The notes: a model not told the origin generated them from the letters alone. A stretch of DNA of 64,000 nt from Nonlabens marinus S1-08 (GCF_000831385.1 NZ_AP014548.1:1178001-1242000); one strand, 5' to 3'. Numbered from the stretch's first letter, positions 25,604-35,670 are shown. Numbers and translations are program-made.

Positions 25604-26989
25604 CTAGCTTTCCAGCCTCATGATCGCTTTAGTATTCACAAATTCTTTCATTCCAAACCCACCATGTTCTCTACCAAATCCTGATCGTTTTACACCACCA
25701 AATGGCATATTAGGTTGCGCTAACCCAAACGAATTGATAAACACCATCCCAGTATCAAAATGTTTACTGGCCATTTCAAACGCTTTATCTTCATCTTTAG
25801 TAAATATTCCACCTCCTAAACCGAAGCGGCTATCGTTTGCAATTCGCATAGCATCTTCTGCGTCTTTAGCTTTAATTAAAGCTGCCACAGGTCCAAATAG
25901 CTCATCATCATAAGTGGGCTGACCTGGATTCACATTTTCGATTACGGTTGAAGGATAATAATATCCTTTGCCTTCTGGCATTTCACCACCGCATAATATA
26001 GTAGCACCGTTAGCCACACTTTCTAATACTTGATTGTGTAGTTCTTCTCTCAAATCTTTTCTTGCCATAGGTCCTATATCTACGTTATCGCCAGTTGGAT
26101 CACCATGTTTAATAGCTTTCATCGCTTTGACAAAACCATCCTTGAATTCATCGTAAACTGCCTCTACAACAATAAACCTCTTAGCTGCAATACAAGTTTC
26201 TCCATTGTTGTAAATTCTTCCTTTTACACAAGCTTCAATTGCTACCTCCATATCTGCGTCCTCTAAAACGATGTATGCATCATTGGAACCTAGCTCTAAA
26301 ACAGTCTTCTTAAGCTGCTTACCTGCTTTAGCTCCTATAATTTCTCCAGCTACCGGGCTTCCAGTTAAGGTAACACCACGTACTAAATCATTTTCAATTA
26401 CTTTATCAGACTGATCATGATTGATTATTAGTGTGGTAAATAAGTGTTTAGGTAAGCCTGCTTCTTCAAAAATCTCTTTAATTTTTTCTCCACAGCCTGT
26501 TACGGATTCGGCATGTTTTAGCAACACTCCATTACCGGCTATTAGATTAACTATTGCATAACGGATTACTTGGTATGCTGGATAGTTCCAAGGTTGGATT
26601 CCATAAATAACACCAATTGGTGAGTACGTAATTAAACCGCGTCCACCATTAGATAATTCACGTACTTCATCAGCTAATTCTTTCGGAGCGATATCAGCAG
26701 TGTGATCACATATACCAGCACACAAATCTACCTCTGAATAACTTTGAGAAAGTAATTTCCCCATCTCTGCAGTCATGAGTTGAGATAATTCCTCTTTATT
26801 CTTTTTAAGACTCTCGCCTATTGCTTTTATTACTTTGCCACGTTCTTCAACAGTCTTGGTTTTCCATTTTAAAAATGCATTGTGGCAATTCTGTACAGCG
26901 CTGGTCAATTCATGATCCGTCATATGAGGATAAAAATCCAATTTCTCTTCAGTTGCTGGGTTGATGGTAGTTATTCCTTTATCGCTCAT
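25604..26989 (-). CDS. NAD(P)-dependent aldehyde dehydrogenase, succinate-semialdehyde type
   Basis: A 461-residue cytoplasmic aldehyde dehydrogenase. ATG 26989 (MSDKGITTINPATEE) is used; the frame upstream to 27061 lacks homology. Motifs are IQPWNYPAYQVIR for the cofactor fold, the general base Glu in VLELGSNDAYIVL at about residue 230, and the catalytic Cys in NNGETCIAAKRF at about residue 265. The length and the short N-terminus resemble the GabD/Sad succinate-semialdehyde group, but the substrate is not certain. It lies 102 bases downstream of an acyl-CoA dehydrogenase on the same strand. Confidence 0.9.
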   Translation of the reverse strand: MSDKGITTINPATEEKLDFYPHMTDHELTSAVQNCHNAFLKWKTKTVEERGKVIKAIGESLKKNKEELSQLMTAEMGKLLSQSYSEVDLCAGICDHTADIAPKELADEVRELSNGGRGLITYSPIGVIYGIQPWNYPAYQVIRYAIVNLIAGNGVLLKHAESVTGCGEKIKEIFEEAGLPKHLFTTLIINHDQSDKVIENDLVRGVTLTGSPVAGEIIGAKAGKQLKKTVLELGSNDAYIVLEDADMEVAIEACVKGRIYNNGETCIAAKRFIVVEAVYDEFKDGFVKAMKAIKHGDPTGDNVDIGPMARKDLREELHNQVLESVANGATILCGGEMPEGKGYYYPSTVIENVNPGQPTYDDELFGPVAALIKAKDAEDAMRIANDSRFGLGGGIFTKDEDKAFEMASKHFDTGMVFINSFGLAQPNMPFGGVKRSGFGREHGGFGMKEFVNTKAIMRLES

Positions 26990-27091
26990 AATATTTTTTC
27001 TTTTCAAGTTAAATAATTGCTGGTTTACAATGGCTGTCTTTATGTTATGCTTAATACACAATTGTAAAAAGCTTAGTAAATCACTGGTCTA

Positions 27092-28456
27092 CTAACTCAC
27101 AAACGCACTGTAACCTGTAATGGCACGACCTACAATCAAAGTATTAATTTCTTTAGTTCCCTCATAACTGTAAATGGCCTCAGCATCTGCTACAAATCTG
27201 GCGACGTTGTGTTCTAGTAGAATTCCATTACCGCCCATGACCTCACGTGCTCTAGAAACGATGTCTCTAGTACGCATAGAACAGATCACTTTAGCCAGCG
27301 ACGCGTGTTCGTCTTTTAAGATCCCTTGATCTTGCATCTCACTCAATCTAAAACACAAGGTTTGAATACTGGTCAAATTAGAAATCATTTCAACTAAATG
27401 ATTTTGAACCAACTGGAAACTGGCAATAGGTCGACCGAATTGCTCTCGTTTCTTAGTGTACTTCAAGGCATTTTCATAAGCACCTCTAGCACAACCCACG
27501 GCCTGCCATGCGACACCTGCACGGGTCATACGCAATACCTTGGCGGTATCTTTAAAGCTATTGGCCTCTTGCAAGCGGTCGCTTTCTGGAACCGCACAGT
27601 TTGTTAAGGTAATAATGGCATTTTGAACAATACGCAAAGCCATTTTATCCTGCATCTTTTCCGCATGAAATCCAGGATTTTCTTTTCTTACTAGGAACCC
27701 TTTAACTTGATTACTGTCTTCATCGCGTGCCCAGATGATGGTTACATCTGCAAACGTGGCATTTCCAATCCATTTTTTCTGCCCATTTAAAACCCAATAA
27801 TCACCATCCTTACGACAAGTTGTTTCCATCCCACCTGCAATACCGCTTCCCACTTCAGGCTCTGTAAGACCGAAGGCTCCGATTTTTTCCATTCGAGCCA
27901 TTTGAGGTAGCCATTCCTTTTTTTGCTCCTCACTACCACACAAATAAATAGAACCCATGGCGAGGCCACTATGAACGCCAAAAAACGTAGATATACTTAC
28001 ATCCACTCTAGCTATTTCTTCAGCAATAATTCCTTCAGTGACAAAGTCCATCCCTGGACAGCCATAACCTTGATAGGCGACTCCCGCGATATTGAGTTTT
28101 GCAAATTTTGGGATGAGATCGTGTGGGAACTCTGCCCGATTCCAATAATCATTGGCTATAGGCTGCACTTCATCCTCCATAAAGTTGCGCACTTTCATTT
28201 GTACTTCCCGTTGTTTTTCAGTCAAATTGAGACTCAAATTGTAGAAATCACCATCGATAGGTGGTAGTTTGTGCTGTCCTTTTTTCTTTTTGGTGGAAAG
28301 CATTTTCATCAATCCTGCCAGCTGGCGATCGTCCAGATTGCCTACGGTATCCATTACTTTGGAAAGGTCCACCTTAGCATTGAGTGCTGCGAGTTTTTCT
28401 AGATCGATATTCCTCATCAAGTTGAGGGTTCCTTTAATTTTTGAAAATAATGACAT
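27092..28456 (-). CDS. Acyl-CoA dehydrogenase, glutaryl-CoA dehydrogenase-like
   Basis: A 454-residue FAD enzyme. ATG 28456 (MSLFSKIKGTLNLMRNIDLEKL) is the first credible start. About 65 residues precede the usual acyl-CoA dehydrogenase core and look helical, an extension over the usual roughly 390 residues. The core shows GAFGLTEPEVGSG, WIGNATFADVTIIWAR, QFGRPIASFQLVQNHLVEM and ARFVADAEAIYSYEGTKEINTLIVGRAITG, the last with the glutamate base of the glutaryl-CoA dehydrogenase subgroup. A role in lysine or aromatic catabolism is possible. Confidence 0.88.
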   Translation of the reverse strand: MSLFSKIKGTLNLMRNIDLEKLAALNAKVDLSKVMDTVGNLDDRQLAGLMKMLSTKKKKGQHKLPPIDGDFYNLSLNLTEKQREVQMKVRNFMEDEVQPIANDYWNRAEFPHDLIPKFAKLNIAGVAYQGYGCPGMDFVTEGIIAEEIARVDVSISTFFGVHSGLAMGSIYLCGSEEQKKEWLPQMARMEKIGAFGLTEPEVGSGIAGGMETTCRKDGDYWVLNGQKKWIGNATFADVTIIWARDEDSNQVKGFLVRKENPGFHAEKMQDKMALRIVQNAIITLTNCAVPESDRLQEANSFKDTAKVLRMTRAGVAWQAVGCARGAYENALKYTKKREQFGRPIASFQLVQNHLVEMISNLTSIQTLCFRLSEMQDQGILKDEHASLAKVICSMRTRDIVSRAREVMGGNGILLEHNVARFVADAEAIYSYEGTKEINTLIVGRAITGYSAFVS

Positions 28457-28580
28457 GTGTAGTTGTTTATGTGTTAAGGTAAAATTCAAGGCGCCGCTAT
28501 GGTGTTAATGAAAGCGTAATATTAATTAGCCAGTCTTCTATGATCTCAAAAACTGATTATTGGCATGATATTGGAATAAT

Positions 28581-28600
28581 TTCGCTTTCGCGAAAGCGAA
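28581..28600. repeat. Palindromic element copy, 20 bp, intergenic
   Basis: Perfect 20-bp palindrome in the 237-base divergent gap upstream of the dikinase-like gene, about 80 bases before its -7 box. Confidence 0.95.
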
Positions 28601-28681
28601 CTAATTTCAAGCATCCGTGAGAACGGAAAAGAAAGCAGTTAAACTGCTATTAAACTAGGTTTACGTTAGTTATCAAACCTA

Positions 28682-28689
28682 TATTTTTG
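28682..28689 (+). promoter_or_regulatory. -7 box of the dikinase-like gene
   Basis: A perfect TATTTTTG ends four bases before ATG 28694, predicting a leaderless transcript for the dikinase-serine hydrolase operon. Confidence 0.6.
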
Positions 28690-28693
28690 ATTT

Positions 28694-31612
28694 ATGAATA
28701 GACTTTTACTAAGCATGGTTATCATTTTAGGATGCATATCGCAACAATCTGTTGCTCAAGAATTCACTAACGATCGTATCGCGGCAATGATTAAAGAATA
28801 CCGCAGCCTAGATCGTGGTCCCTATAAAAGAATTGAATGGTTTTGTGCTGATGGTACGACTAGAGGTTCTAAAGATCCTTGTCCAGATGCCATAGGTGGT
28901 GGGATTCAGCATGCCAGTTACAAGACTGAAATCGAACAATTAGCTAGGAAAGAACACATTTATTTCAGTGAGATTCTCGCTGCGGCAGATTTATGGGAGT
29001 TCTGGGATGGAGAAAATAATCATTCTAGAGTAAAGCAATATCAGCTCAACAATTTCTTGGTGTCTGCTGACAACGGTTGGATTTTAGAAAAGGCAAGATT
29101 CTATCGTGGTTCTAAGCAGGTGGAAGATGAAGAGGAGTGGGGACGTAAGTTCTATTACACGGTTTTAGGAGATAACGATTTAATTGATAGAGACTTTTTC
29201 TTGTTGCGGGAAAGCTTGCGTGATTTACCACATGATGGAGATACTAACCTTGCACAAGAGGTGAGAAGCCTAAGCAAAACATTAGCTGAAAAGCACCCTA
29301 AGTTCATGGACTTGCGCATCAAAATACACGGAAATCCAGAATCTAAAGATATCACCGCTACTCAAGAATGGATCAAGGAAAACAACAGTGACTTGACTTT
29401 CAAACAAAGAGAAGAGTTTGAAAAATTAGTCGATGTGATGCAGGAGTTTTATGAGCCAGTAGCTGTTAGTAGTTTAGATAAAATGGTGGCTGATTGGGAC
29501 AAAGATTCTTATATCAGAAAACAAGCAGAATTATTCTCCAAAACCTACACTAACGATACAGATCCGTCCATATTAATCCCAGCAGCGGCAAACTTGATGT
29601 GCGACATACGCACTAATATTAAAGACGACAAGCGAGGTACCCGACGAACTTCTGCCATGGAACTGAGTTTGAGATTGGAAGAATTGATATTTCAAACTAC
29701 TCCAAAGTGGGAACCTAATACGCTGCAAGAACACCTTGATAAAGTATATGCGTTGAGTGAGGCATTAGCTTCTGGTGGCTATGTGGAGCAATGGGAATGG
29801 GACGCGGTCGAATCTAGACTGTTTACTGCTGAGGGGGAAACCATTAAAGCCCACGAACTATTAGATTTTATAGCTGCCGCACGCAGCCAGGTAGAATGGG
29901 GTACCGGAATGGTAAATGCTATTTATGGCGATGATGTAGAACGTTATATGGAGTTTGAGCCCTTAGCCTATGGGTTTCTTGACGATCGTATCCGCAGTTC
30001 ATTGTTATTACCTTTAGGTGATGCGATAGGAGAACTTGGTGGTCTAGTCTCCAGACAAATAGGGTTGACAAGTCAAGTGGAAAGTGTCAATAATCCATCC
30101 ACCATCCGTGGATTGAATGCGGGTTATGCTAAAGGAAAACTTGTGGTAGTAGAAGGGAATGCAGAGGGTATGACGGTAGATCCTAATAAAATCTACGTGT
30201 TCGATAGACCACCTAGCGACTTAAAACCAGTGGCAGGCATTGCAACGGTATCTGAAGGTAATTTGGTTTCTCACGTGCAATTGCTAGCAAGAAACCTAGG
30301 GATTCCTAATGCTGCTATATCCACTGATAATTTATCGGACTTGAAAGTGTTTCATGGAAAAGAAATTTTCTATGCTGTAAGCGGTAAAGGTACTGTGGTG
30401 ATCAAGTCAGTAGATGAAATGTCTCAAGCTGAAAAGAATTTATTCTCTTCTAATAGAAAAGAGAAAAAAACCATTCGCATTCCAGAAGGTAAATTGAAAT
30501 TGGACGGCACTATGCCGATAAATATGGCCAACGTATCAAGTGCTGATAGTGGAATTTTGAGTGGTCCAAAGGCAGCAAACTTGGGTCAATTAAAACAACT
30601 GTTTCCTGAGCATGTGGTAAATGGTATCGTGGTACCATTTGGCGTATTTAAAGACCACATGAATCAAAAGATGCCTAGCAAGGATCAATCGTATTGGCAA
30701 TACTTGACTGAGATTTTTAATACTGCTGATCGCATGCGTAAGAACAAACTGGAGGAATCTGAAGTGATTAAATATCAGCTTGCAGAATTTTCTAAGCTCA
30801 GAGCAGAAATTAATAAAATGCCAATGAAGCCAGCATTTTTAGGACAATTGGAAAGTGACTTCAAAACTGTACTCAATGGAAAAATAGGAACGGTGCCTGT
30901 CTTTTTACGTAGTGATACGAACATGGAAGATCTAGAAGAGTTTACAGGTGCGGGACTTAATTTGACTGTTTTTAATGCAGTAGAAAGAGATAAAATCATA
31001 CAAGGCATTAGAGATGTATGGGCATCCCCATACACTGAACGTAGTTTTAAATGGAGACAAGCCTACCTAGAAAACCCAGAGAATGTATACCCATCCATAT
31101 TAATCATACCTACGGTAGATGTGGATTACAGTGGGGTCTTGATTACAAAAGATTTCATTAATAATAACGATGATAAAATTACTGTCGCTATGAGTCGCGG
31201 TGGTGGTGGTGCTGTAGATGGACAAGCTGCCGAAACTTATCTGGTAGACAAAAATGGAAAAGGAGAACTGATTTCACCCGCAAGAGAAAATAAAATGCGT
31301 CAACTTCCAGCTACAGGAGGATCTGTAATGAAACAAGTGGACTTCAACACGAGTATTTTAACTCCGCAAAATCTCAAAACCATTAAAGAATTTGCAGAGG
31401 AAGCTCATAAGACCATGCCAGGGTCGAAGAATGGAAGTTATAAAGGAGCTTGGGACATTGAGCTAGGTTTCAAGGATGGAAAGTTATACCTATTCCAAAT
31501 ACGTCCTTTTGTAGAAAATGATCAGGCAAAAAATTCAGAATACCTCGCTACTATTGATAGCGATGTTAATTTGAATACGGAATTATATCTAAATAAAAAT
31601 ATCAAAAATTGA
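28694..31612 (+). CDS. Secreted PEP/pyruvate-binding dikinase-like protein (glucan water dikinase-type architecture)
   Basis: A 972-residue protein with a Sec signal peptide (residues 1-22, cut after SVAQ). An unfamiliar, mostly helical region covers about residues 25-465. A phosphohistidine swivelling domain covers about residues 475-570, with candidate phospho-His527 in VSHVQLLARN. An ATP-grasp domain covers about residues 620-940, with FLRSDTNMEDLEEFTGAGL at 737-755, VWASPYTERSF at 775-785 and DIELGFKDGKLYLFQIRPF at 921-939. The order (phosphohistidine before ATP-grasp) and the SHVxxxARN and RSDxNxEDLxxxxGAGL wording match plant alpha-glucan water dikinases rather than PEP synthase. A signal peptide on an ATP-using enzyme is unexpected. 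The next gene is coupled by a TTGA overlap. Confidence 0.8.
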   Translation: MNRLLLSMVIILGCISQQSVAQEFTNDRIAAMIKEYRSLDRGPYKRIEWFCADGTTRGSKDPCPDAIGGGIQHASYKTEIEQLARKEHIYFSEILAAADLWEFWDGENNHSRVKQYQLNNFLVSADNGWILEKARFYRGSKQVEDEEEWGRKFYYTVLGDNDLIDRDFFLLRESLRDLPHDGDTNLAQEVRSLSKTLAEKHPKFMDLRIKIHGNPESKDITATQEWIKENNSDLTFKQREEFEKLVDVMQEFYEPVAVSSLDKMVADWDKDSYIRKQAELFSKTYTNDTDPSILIPAAANLMCDIRTNIKDDKRGTRRTSAMELSLRLEELIFQTTPKWEPNTLQEHLDKVYALSEALASGGYVEQWEWDAVESRLFTAEGETIKAHELLDFIAAARSQVEWGTGMVNAIYGDDVERYMEFEPLAYGFLDDRIRSSLLLPLGDAIGELGGLVSRQIGLTSQVESVNNPSTIRGLNAGYAKGKLVVVEGNAEGMTVDPNKIYVFDRPPSDLKPVAGIATVSEGNLVSHVQLLARNLGIPNAAISTDNLSDLKVFHGKEIFYAVSGKGTVVIKSVDEMSQAEKNLFSSNRKEKKTIRIPEGKLKLDGTMPINMANVSSADSGILSGPKAANLGQLKQLFPEHVVNGIVVPFGVFKDHMNQKMPSKDQSYWQYLTEIFNTADRMRKNKLEESEVIKYQLAEFSKLRAEINKMPMKPAFLGQLESDFKTVLNGKIGTVPVFLRSDTNMEDLEEFTGAGLNLTVFNAVERDKIIQGIRDVWASPYTERSFKWRQAYLENPENVYPSILIIPTVDVDYSGVLITKDFINNNDDKITVAMSRGGGGAVDGQAAETYLVDKNGKGELISPARENKMRQLPATGGSVMKQVDFNTSILTPQNLKTIKEFAEEAHKTMPGSKNGSYKGAWDIELGFKDGKLYLFQIRPFVENDQAKNSEYLATIDSDVNLNTELYLNKNIKN

Positions 31613-32841
31613 AAAAGCAACACTATATCGCATTGACAGTTTGTGCAGCCATAATTACCATGGCTCTATATCCTATCGATGGATTTGAAAGAACAGGAAT
31701 TAAAAGATTAAAACGTCTAGAAAAAACGCTAGATAGTACCATCACAGAATATTATCTCAAACCAGGCTCCTTCAAAAAAACAGATGAAATAAACTTATGG
31801 CTCTGTGAAGATACGGTCGCTGTAGATTCCATCATGAAGGTGGATGAGGAATTTCAGGACAGAATGACAAGATTGTTCCCAAGACGTAATGGGTATGCTA
31901 TCACTGTTTTGGATATCTCAGACCCAGATAACATGCGATATGCAGAGATGAATGAGAATAGTGGATTCCAACCAGGAAGTGTAGGAAAGCTAGCCGTAGC
32001 TACAGCATTTTTTACTCAATTAGGAGAACTTTGTCCAGATGATTTTGATGTTCGCATCAGGCTCATGAAAAATAAAGTTGTGAAATCAGGAGTTTGGGGT
32101 GTTGGCGATCATCATACGGTACCTATTTACACCCCAGAAACCGACAAGTATGTCAAGCGCCAAGTGATCGCAAGCGATGAGTTCAGTCTTTACGAGTGGG
32201 TGGATCATATGTTAAGCGTTAGTAATAATGGCGCAGCAAGTATTGTATGGAGAGAAGCTCTATTGATGAAAATATTTGGTGATGAATATTTTGATTTGAC
32301 TCAAGAACAAGCAGATGAGTATTGGAAAACCGCAGATAAAAAAGAATTATCAGAGCTAGCTACTGAGGTAGTGAATCAACCATTGAGGGATCTAGGCATT
32401 ACTCATGATGAGTGGAGACTTGGTAGTTTTTTTACCAATGGACCAGATAGAATTGCCCGAGCTACTGGTGGTAGTATTGGAACTCCCAAAGGCTTAATGA
32501 AATGGTTCATCAAGTTAGAGCAGGGGAAAATCGTCGACGAGAAGTCAAGTCTGGAATTGAAACGCTTAATGTATCTAACAGATCGACGTATACGTTACGC
32601 TTACAGCTCAAGACTAAATGATGCTGCGGTGTACTTCAAATCAGGGAGTTATTACAGTGGTGGTGGAGTGAAATATGCGGGAACAAATTTCAATTACATG
32701 AATAGTGTGATCCTCGTGGAACACCCAGATGGAACAAATTATATCGTTTGTTTGATGTCGAATATTCTAGGGAAAAACAGTGCTGGAGATCACATGTATC
32801 TAGCAAGTGCTATTGATAAAGCGATACGCAAAGAAGGTTAA
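31609..32841 (+). CDS. Exported SxxK serine hydrolase (class A beta-lactamase/DD-peptidase fold), first of two
   Basis: A 410-residue protein with an N-terminal membrane-targeting helix (residues 7-21), so periplasmic or membrane-anchored. The fold is recognised by SVGK near residue 126 (catalytic Ser-x-x-Lys), SNNGAAS near residue 205 and KSG near residue 346. The SDN of true beta-lactamases is replaced by SNN, and I see no clear ExxLN, so a peptidase/esterase activity is as likely as lactamase. The start is TTG 31609, overlapping the upstream TGA, so translation is coupled to the dikinase-like gene. Its stop lies three bases from that of the convergent carrier gene. Confidence 0.82.
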   Translation: MKKQHYIALTVCAAIITMALYPIDGFERTGIKRLKRLEKTLDSTITEYYLKPGSFKKTDEINLWLCEDTVAVDSIMKVDEEFQDRMTRLFPRRNGYAITVLDISDPDNMRYAEMNENSGFQPGSVGKLAVATAFFTQLGELCPDDFDVRIRLMKNKVVKSGVWGVGDHHTVPIYTPETDKYVKRQVIASDEFSLYEWVDHMLSVSNNGAASIVWREALLMKIFGDEYFDLTQEQADEYWKTADKKELSELATEVVNQPLRDLGITHDEWRLGSFFTNGPDRIARATGGSIGTPKGLMKWFIKLEQGKIVDEKSSLELKRLMYLTDRRIRYAYSSRLNDAAVYFKSGSYYSGGGVKYAGTNFNYMNSVILVEHPDGTNYIVCLMSNILGKNSAGDHMYLASAIDKAIRKEG

Positions 32842-32844
32842 GGC

Positions 32845-35670
32845 TTAAGCCGTCTTAGAAATATTGCGAACTTTCATATAGGCCTCAGAAGCTGCCGCGG
32901 CAACTTTGGGGTCTTTTTTTGTAGTAGCTCGAACCAGTAATGGGATTAAATCTGGATTAATAGAATCTGCAATGACTTCAATGACTAGCTTATTGATTTT
33001 GCGATCATCAATTTGAAGCAATTCATAGTAACATTGCTTTTCATTTGGCAATTGTATGCGGTCATGCATTTCAGAAAGTTCAGCGTCTTGACTGCTTATA
33101 CCAGATTCAATGATAGGAAAAAGCTGGGACTTATAATTGCGAGTAATCAAGCCTTCTAAAAACTCCATAGTAGCAGCTCTAGTTTCTCGTTTTTCACTTT
33201 GAAGACCTCTATAGGCGATAAATACATCACGTGAGTTAAAATGCAGCGCTAGTATATTGAATATACGTTTCAAATTATCCTCCATAGCCGCGTTGAGAGC
33301 TTTAATTAGCTCTTGACGCTTTCCAGTTTCTTGAATGCTAATAACTCGTTCAGGGTGCAACTTAGAGCGTTCTACTATGCGCTGACTGTAATAACAGCCT
33401 TGCAATTGTTTGTAATTGTCGCACTCTTCTCTGATAAGCTTAAAATATATTTTTTGAGAAATCTCAAGATCGCCGTGTTCCTTCTTAAACTTCAACAGTT
33501 CATCCGTCATGCGAGTACGGTACTTTAAGGGTCCGCCTTGACTGATAACGAGCAAAGCTTTAATTGCTTTATTAGTCCCCAGCTCTAGTAAAATGTCAGG
33601 TAGATATTTTTTCAAACTTTTAGGCGCCATAGGATCGCTGTAACGTTTGCTCAAATAAGCAATAATGCTATTACCATAATCTGCAATGGCTTTAATTGCG
33701 CTTTCGCGGAAGCGTGGTTCATTCAGCTCATCTAACAATAAAGGAAGAAAACGTTCATGCGAGGTGTTTCCTGCAGCCACTAAGGCGGCTGTTTTCAATT
33801 CTGGATCAGGATCATTGAAGTACCGCAAAATAAAGCGATGGCGGTTTTCTCCTTTGGCAAATCCGATTGCCTTTACGAGCTCGATGATTTCTTGCTTCCT
33901 GAAATTACCTTCATTGCGATCTAGCTCATCAAGAAATAAGTTAATGCGTAGATCTAAGTTGTATTTAGAGGCTAATTTTGGATTGTCCTCTGTCTCTTGG
34001 GCAAGACATAAGAGGGCTGCGCTGGAAATATAGTCGCTTTCATGATCAAGATAATTCTCAAAGAATTGCTTTGGAAACTTAGTGTCTTGAGCCATCAAAT
34101 ACTGCATTGCTGCAAGTACAACATCATCGTCATGGGTGTGTATAAGATCTTGAACCTCGCCTATGGGTTGTCCTCGATCCACGTGTTTAAGCTGTCTTAT
34201 GGCTTCCGCCTTGACTTTAGGATCCTTATGATTCAATAGTTTAATTATGGGGGCTTTCAGGGATCTATGAGCTAATTCAGGAACTCGATCTAGCATATAC
34301 AAAATATCTTTTGTGCCTCCAGATTCAAAAATCACTCGCATATTGTTACGTATGAGTGAATTAGAACGCTTCTCAATTTTGATATGTTCTTTGCTGATGA
34401 TTTGCTCCTTAAACGTACCGAAATATGCATCTCGTACTTGGTGAATCATCGCTACCCAAGCCACCACCAATAATAAAATCAGGATGGTGATGAAAATAGG
34501 GGAAAGGTCAAATGCTCTAACAATGAAAATCAGGATAAGCCCTGCGAGTCCAGTAGCGATACTGTCAACCACAACATCAATAAATGTTTTGGTTTTGTTC
34601 TTTACATCACTGGGGATAGGTAAAGCCAGAAGCTCCACGGCACTTTTATGAAGCGATTGCTTCAAACTACCGTCCAGACCTTTAAGTACAATAACGATCC
34701 ATAGTTCTGGTATAAAAAGGAGTGCAATGCAACAAAAAACGATACCTACAGGAAGTGCTGCTAATCCGGTACTCACTCCTCGTTTTGCCAATATATGCCG
34801 AGTGATAAACAGCTGTATAATTAATGATACGATATTGAATGTCGAGAACCAAAACCCAAAAAATGAGGCTAATTCCTGTGAATCTGGAATATTCTTAGAA
34901 CTGATATAGCTGAACTGGTAGTCGACCAACTTTGCTACTAAAACGCCGATTCCAATTACAGCAGCGAGCGAAGTAAGATGCCTTGATTTAAAAATTAGCT
35001 TGACGCTATTCTCACTAGATACCGTTGCGCGTTCCTTTCTTTTGAACGAGCTGAGTTTGTCCACACGACTGCGCCATATAGAATTCATCACAAAGATGCA
35101 CCCCATAATCATGACACCAGCCAGGATCAACAAAAAACCATTGCCAGTATGTTCTGCTAATAAGGAAGTTAAGTATCCTCCAAAAATCCCTCCAGCAATT
35201 CCTCCTGCTCCTATAAAGCCAAATAAGCGCTTTGCTTCCCTAACATTAAAAACAACATTTGCCATGACCCAGAATTGGCTTGTCGCTAATAGAGCAAAAA
35301 GTGCGACAATGGTGTAAAAGGTATAAGCAAGAAACCAATTGAAATAACCCAATGATACGAGCACACCCATCATCACAAAAATGACGGTGAAAACGATTAA
35401 TGTGTAACGAATTAGGAATTTGAGCTTAAAACGCTCCAGCGATTTGTTGTACAGCAAAGAACCTGCTATCGCAGCAATTGCGATAATAACAAAAGCCTCA
35501 GCCAGCGCGTCTGCGCCTAGCTCAGATAAAAAAAGTGCGTTAACCGTAGGTTTTACTACGAGCAACGCACTTATAATTAAAAATATGTATAATTGCATCA
35601 GTAGCGAGATGGATAACTCGCCACTTCTTATATCAAATATCTTACGTATCCTGTCGGACAACCACTTCAT
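32845..35670 (-). CDS. ATP/ADP carrier-like (NTT family) membrane protein with HEAT-repeat tail
   Basis: A 941-residue fusion. Residues about 20-410 hold roughly 11-12 membrane helices with NTT-carrier-like stretches: EAKRLFGFIGAGGIAGG at 145-161 and LKQSLHKSAVELLALPIP at 336-353, followed by KNKTKTFIDVVVDS. Residues about 430-935 are tandem helical HEAT-like repeats (KDPKVKAEAIRQLK, PDPELKTAALVAAG, KDPKVAAAASEAY), presumably cytoplasmic. Canonical NTT carriers exchange ATP and ADP in plastids and intracellular bacteria; the substrate here is unknown. The start overlaps the end of the upstream serine hydrolase gene by 29 bases, so the two form an operon. A one-mismatch palindrome copy lies in the repeats. 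Confidence 0.8.
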   Translation of the reverse strand: MKWLSDRIRKIFDIRSGELSISLLMQLYIFLIISALLVVKPTVNALFLSELGADALAEAFVIIAIAAIAGSLLYNKSLERFKLKFLIRYTLIVFTVIFVMMGVLVSLGYFNWFLAYTFYTIVALFALLATSQFWVMANVVFNVREAKRLFGFIGAGGIAGGIFGGYLTSLLAEHTGNGFLLILAGVMIMGCIFVMNSIWRSRVDKLSSFKRKERATVSSENSVKLIFKSRHLTSLAAVIGIGVLVAKLVDYQFSYISSKNIPDSQELASFFGFWFSTFNIVSLIIQLFITRHILAKRGVSTGLAALPVGIVFCCIALLFIPELWIVIVLKGLDGSLKQSLHKSAVELLALPIPSDVKNKTKTFIDVVVDSIATGLAGLILIFIVRAFDLSPIFITILILLLVVAWVAMIHQVRDAYFGTFKEQIISKEHIKIEKRSNSLIRNNMRVIFESGGTKDILYMLDRVPELAHRSLKAPIIKLLNHKDPKVKAEAIRQLKHVDRGQPIGEVQDLIHTHDDDVVLAAMQYLMAQDTKFPKQFFENYLDHESDYISSAALLCLAQETEDNPKLASKYNLDLRINLFLDELDRNEGNFRKQEIIELVKAIGFAKGENRHRFILRYFNDPDPELKTAALVAAGNTSHERFLPLLLDELNEPRFRESAIKAIADYGNSIIAYLSKRYSDPMAPKSLKKYLPDILLELGTNKAIKALLVISQGGPLKYRTRMTDELLKFKKEHGDLEISQKIYFKLIREECDNYKQLQGCYYSQRIVERSKLHPERVISIQETGKRQELIKALNAAMEDNLKRIFNILALHFNSRDVFIAYRGLQSEKRETRAATMEFLEGLITRNYKSQLFPIIESGISSQDAELSEMHDRIQLPNEKQCYYELLQIDDRKINKLVIEVIADSINPDLIPLLVRATTKKDPKVAAAASEAYMKVRNISKTA
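33699..33714. repeat. Degenerate palindromic element, one mismatch, in the carrier-HEAT gene
   Basis: CGCTTTCGCGGAAGCG has one change in the right arm. It is read as RFRESA within a HEAT-like helix. Confidence 0.75.

Noticed and set aside
11335..28600. The intergenic palindromes as transcription terminators
   Set aside because: They lack a following T tract, the same sequence occurs within genes, and a separate intrinsic terminator is present where one is needed, for example after pckA.
28694..31612. Ordinary PEP synthase or pyruvate phosphate dikinase
   Set aside because: The domain order is reversed, there is no PEP-binding barrel, and a signal peptide is present.
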